Source of the DNA: an uncultured Hymenobacter sp.
Lineage (GTDB): Bacteria > Bacteroidota > Bacteroidia > Cytophagales > Hymenobacteraceae
Direction of reading: 5' to 3'
Assembly (NCBI GenBank): GCA_937871705.1
Contig: CALMOO010000104.1
Coordinates: 6,409-12,373 of the forward strand
Length of the DNA stretch: 5,965 nucleotides
Shown: positions 5,442 through 5,965 of the stretch, piece by piece
How the letters are laid out: every line of letters begins with the position of its first letter
Numbering within the stretch: position 1 is the first letter of the stretch
Program-made: the position numbers and the translations under genes
The notes under the pieces: model-generated
Databases searched by the model: none
Seen by the model: the letters and a program-made list of their open reading frames with translations, nothing else
What the model was told of the DNA's origin: nothing

Positions 5442-5965
5442 GTGTTTTTTTCCTTTAAGCCCGGCGCTGCCCTGGCTGCTTTGGGCTTGCTAGCTACGCT
5501 GGCAGCCTGCCAAAATCGGACCGGCGGCGAAACCGCTACTGGCCAAGTCGCCGACTCACTCGGCGCAGTCAAGACAGCTCCTGTCGACACCATCAAGCTC
5601 AAGCGCCTGGCGCTGCAGCGCGATTCGCTCAAGGCCGATAGCATTGCCCGCAAGACGGGCCAGCTGCCGGGCTCCATCTTGCCGGGGCACCGCATTGTGG
5701 CCTTCTATGGCAATATTCGCTCAAAGGGTATGGGTATTCTGGGGCGCGAACCGAAAGACCAGATGTTTCGCAAGTTCGATGGTGTACTCAAGGAATGGCA
5801 GGCTGCCGAGCCGGGCCTGCCTATTCAGCCAGCCTTGCACAGCGTCACTATTACGGCGCAAGGTGCGGCGGGCGGCGATGGCAAGTATCGCCTCATGAAC
5901 TCGGCCGCCACTATTGAAGAAACGCGCGCCTGGGCCAAAGAGCACAACTGCATCTTGTTTATGGA
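5442..5965 (+). CDS. lipoprotein of unknown function, 3' end beyond the window
   Basis: The frame is open from a GTG at 5442 to the window edge (174 codons and two bases). The first 23 residues are a type II signal peptide: a short start with Lys6, a hydrophobic core (ALAALGLLATL) and the lipobox L20-A21-A22-C23, predicting a lipid-anchored envelope protein. A polar linker with KLKRLALQRDSLKADS (52-67) follows and may be a short helix. From about residue 75 a globular domain begins (PGSILPGHRIVAFYGN, then KGMGILGREPKDQM at 95-108, and later LPIQPALHSVTITAQG at 126-141 and DGKYRL). I associate the 'YGN..S..MGILG' pattern with a family of uncharacterised secreted proteins, possibly TIM-barrel, but cannot name it. 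GTG is preferred because the frame contains no ATG upstream of the lipobox, and the upstream TTG lies inside the -7 box. Whether the BlaI-like repressor controls it is unknown. Confidence 0.8.
   Translation, partial: MFFSFKPGAALAALGLLATLAACQNRTGGETATGQVADSLGAVKTAPVDTIKLKRLALQRDSLKADSIARKTGQLPGSILPGHRIVAFYGNIRSKGMGILGREPKDQMFRKFDGVLKEWQAAEPGLPIQPALHSVTITAQGAAGGDGKYRLMNSAATIEETRAWAKEHNCILFM

Noticed and set aside
5417..5945. Minus-strand frames opposite the lipoprotein gene
   Set aside because: The plus frame from 5442 has a signal peptide, lipobox and a continuous globular domain to the window edge. The minus frames are short, overlap it and lack domain features.

Overview
The window looks like chromosomal DNA from a high-GC member of the Bacteroidota, most likely a Hymenobacter-like Cytophagales. 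This rests on the GC-rich coding sequence, the near absence of Shine-Dalgarno sequences, two boxes matching the Bacteroidota -7 consensus TAnnTTTG, and the Bacteroidota-type YqeY, PdxJ and BlaI proteins. The genus is an inference, since no 16S or marker set is present.

Left part (1-2014). The first 72 bases encode the end of a protein that resembles an RND efflux permease but stops just after the conserved 'YLVLAAQF' transmembrane segment, so it looks like a truncated remnant. Then three minus-strand genes follow in transcription order: yqeY (1957-1493), a CvpA-family membrane protein (1368-847) and a PabA/TrpG-type glutamine amidotransferase (737-153). Each of the two gaps between them is largely filled by a long inverted repeat. 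The one in front of pabA has perfect 25-bp arms and one arm covers the pabA start codon.

Middle part (2015-3891). A six-helix membrane protein of unknown function (2015-3034, minus) ends at a terminator-like hairpin in front of yqeY. It is divergent from pdxJ (3175-3891, plus; vitamin B6 biosynthesis), which starts with GTG.

Right part (3892-5965). A class I SAM-dependent methyltransferase gene (minus) runs convergent to pdxJ. Its N-terminal 46 codons are in a different frame from the rest. One extra G in a G5 run would restore a single 273-residue protein, and that run lies in the loop of a perfect 18-bp inverted repeat. Upstream is an AT-rich divergent control region with a 34-bp interrupted palindrome and a second hairpin, followed by a BlaI/MecI-type repressor (4875-5288) that has no BlaR1/M56 sensor gene directly downstream. 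The window ends inside a lipoprotein gene (from a GTG at 5442), preceded by a good -7 box.

Most genes are housekeeping or unrelated single units. I see no convincing new multi-gene system. The most interesting items are the structured DNA between genes, the broken methyltransferase and the orphan repressor with its palindromic control region. No tRNA, rRNA, CRISPR array or complete insertion sequence was seen.
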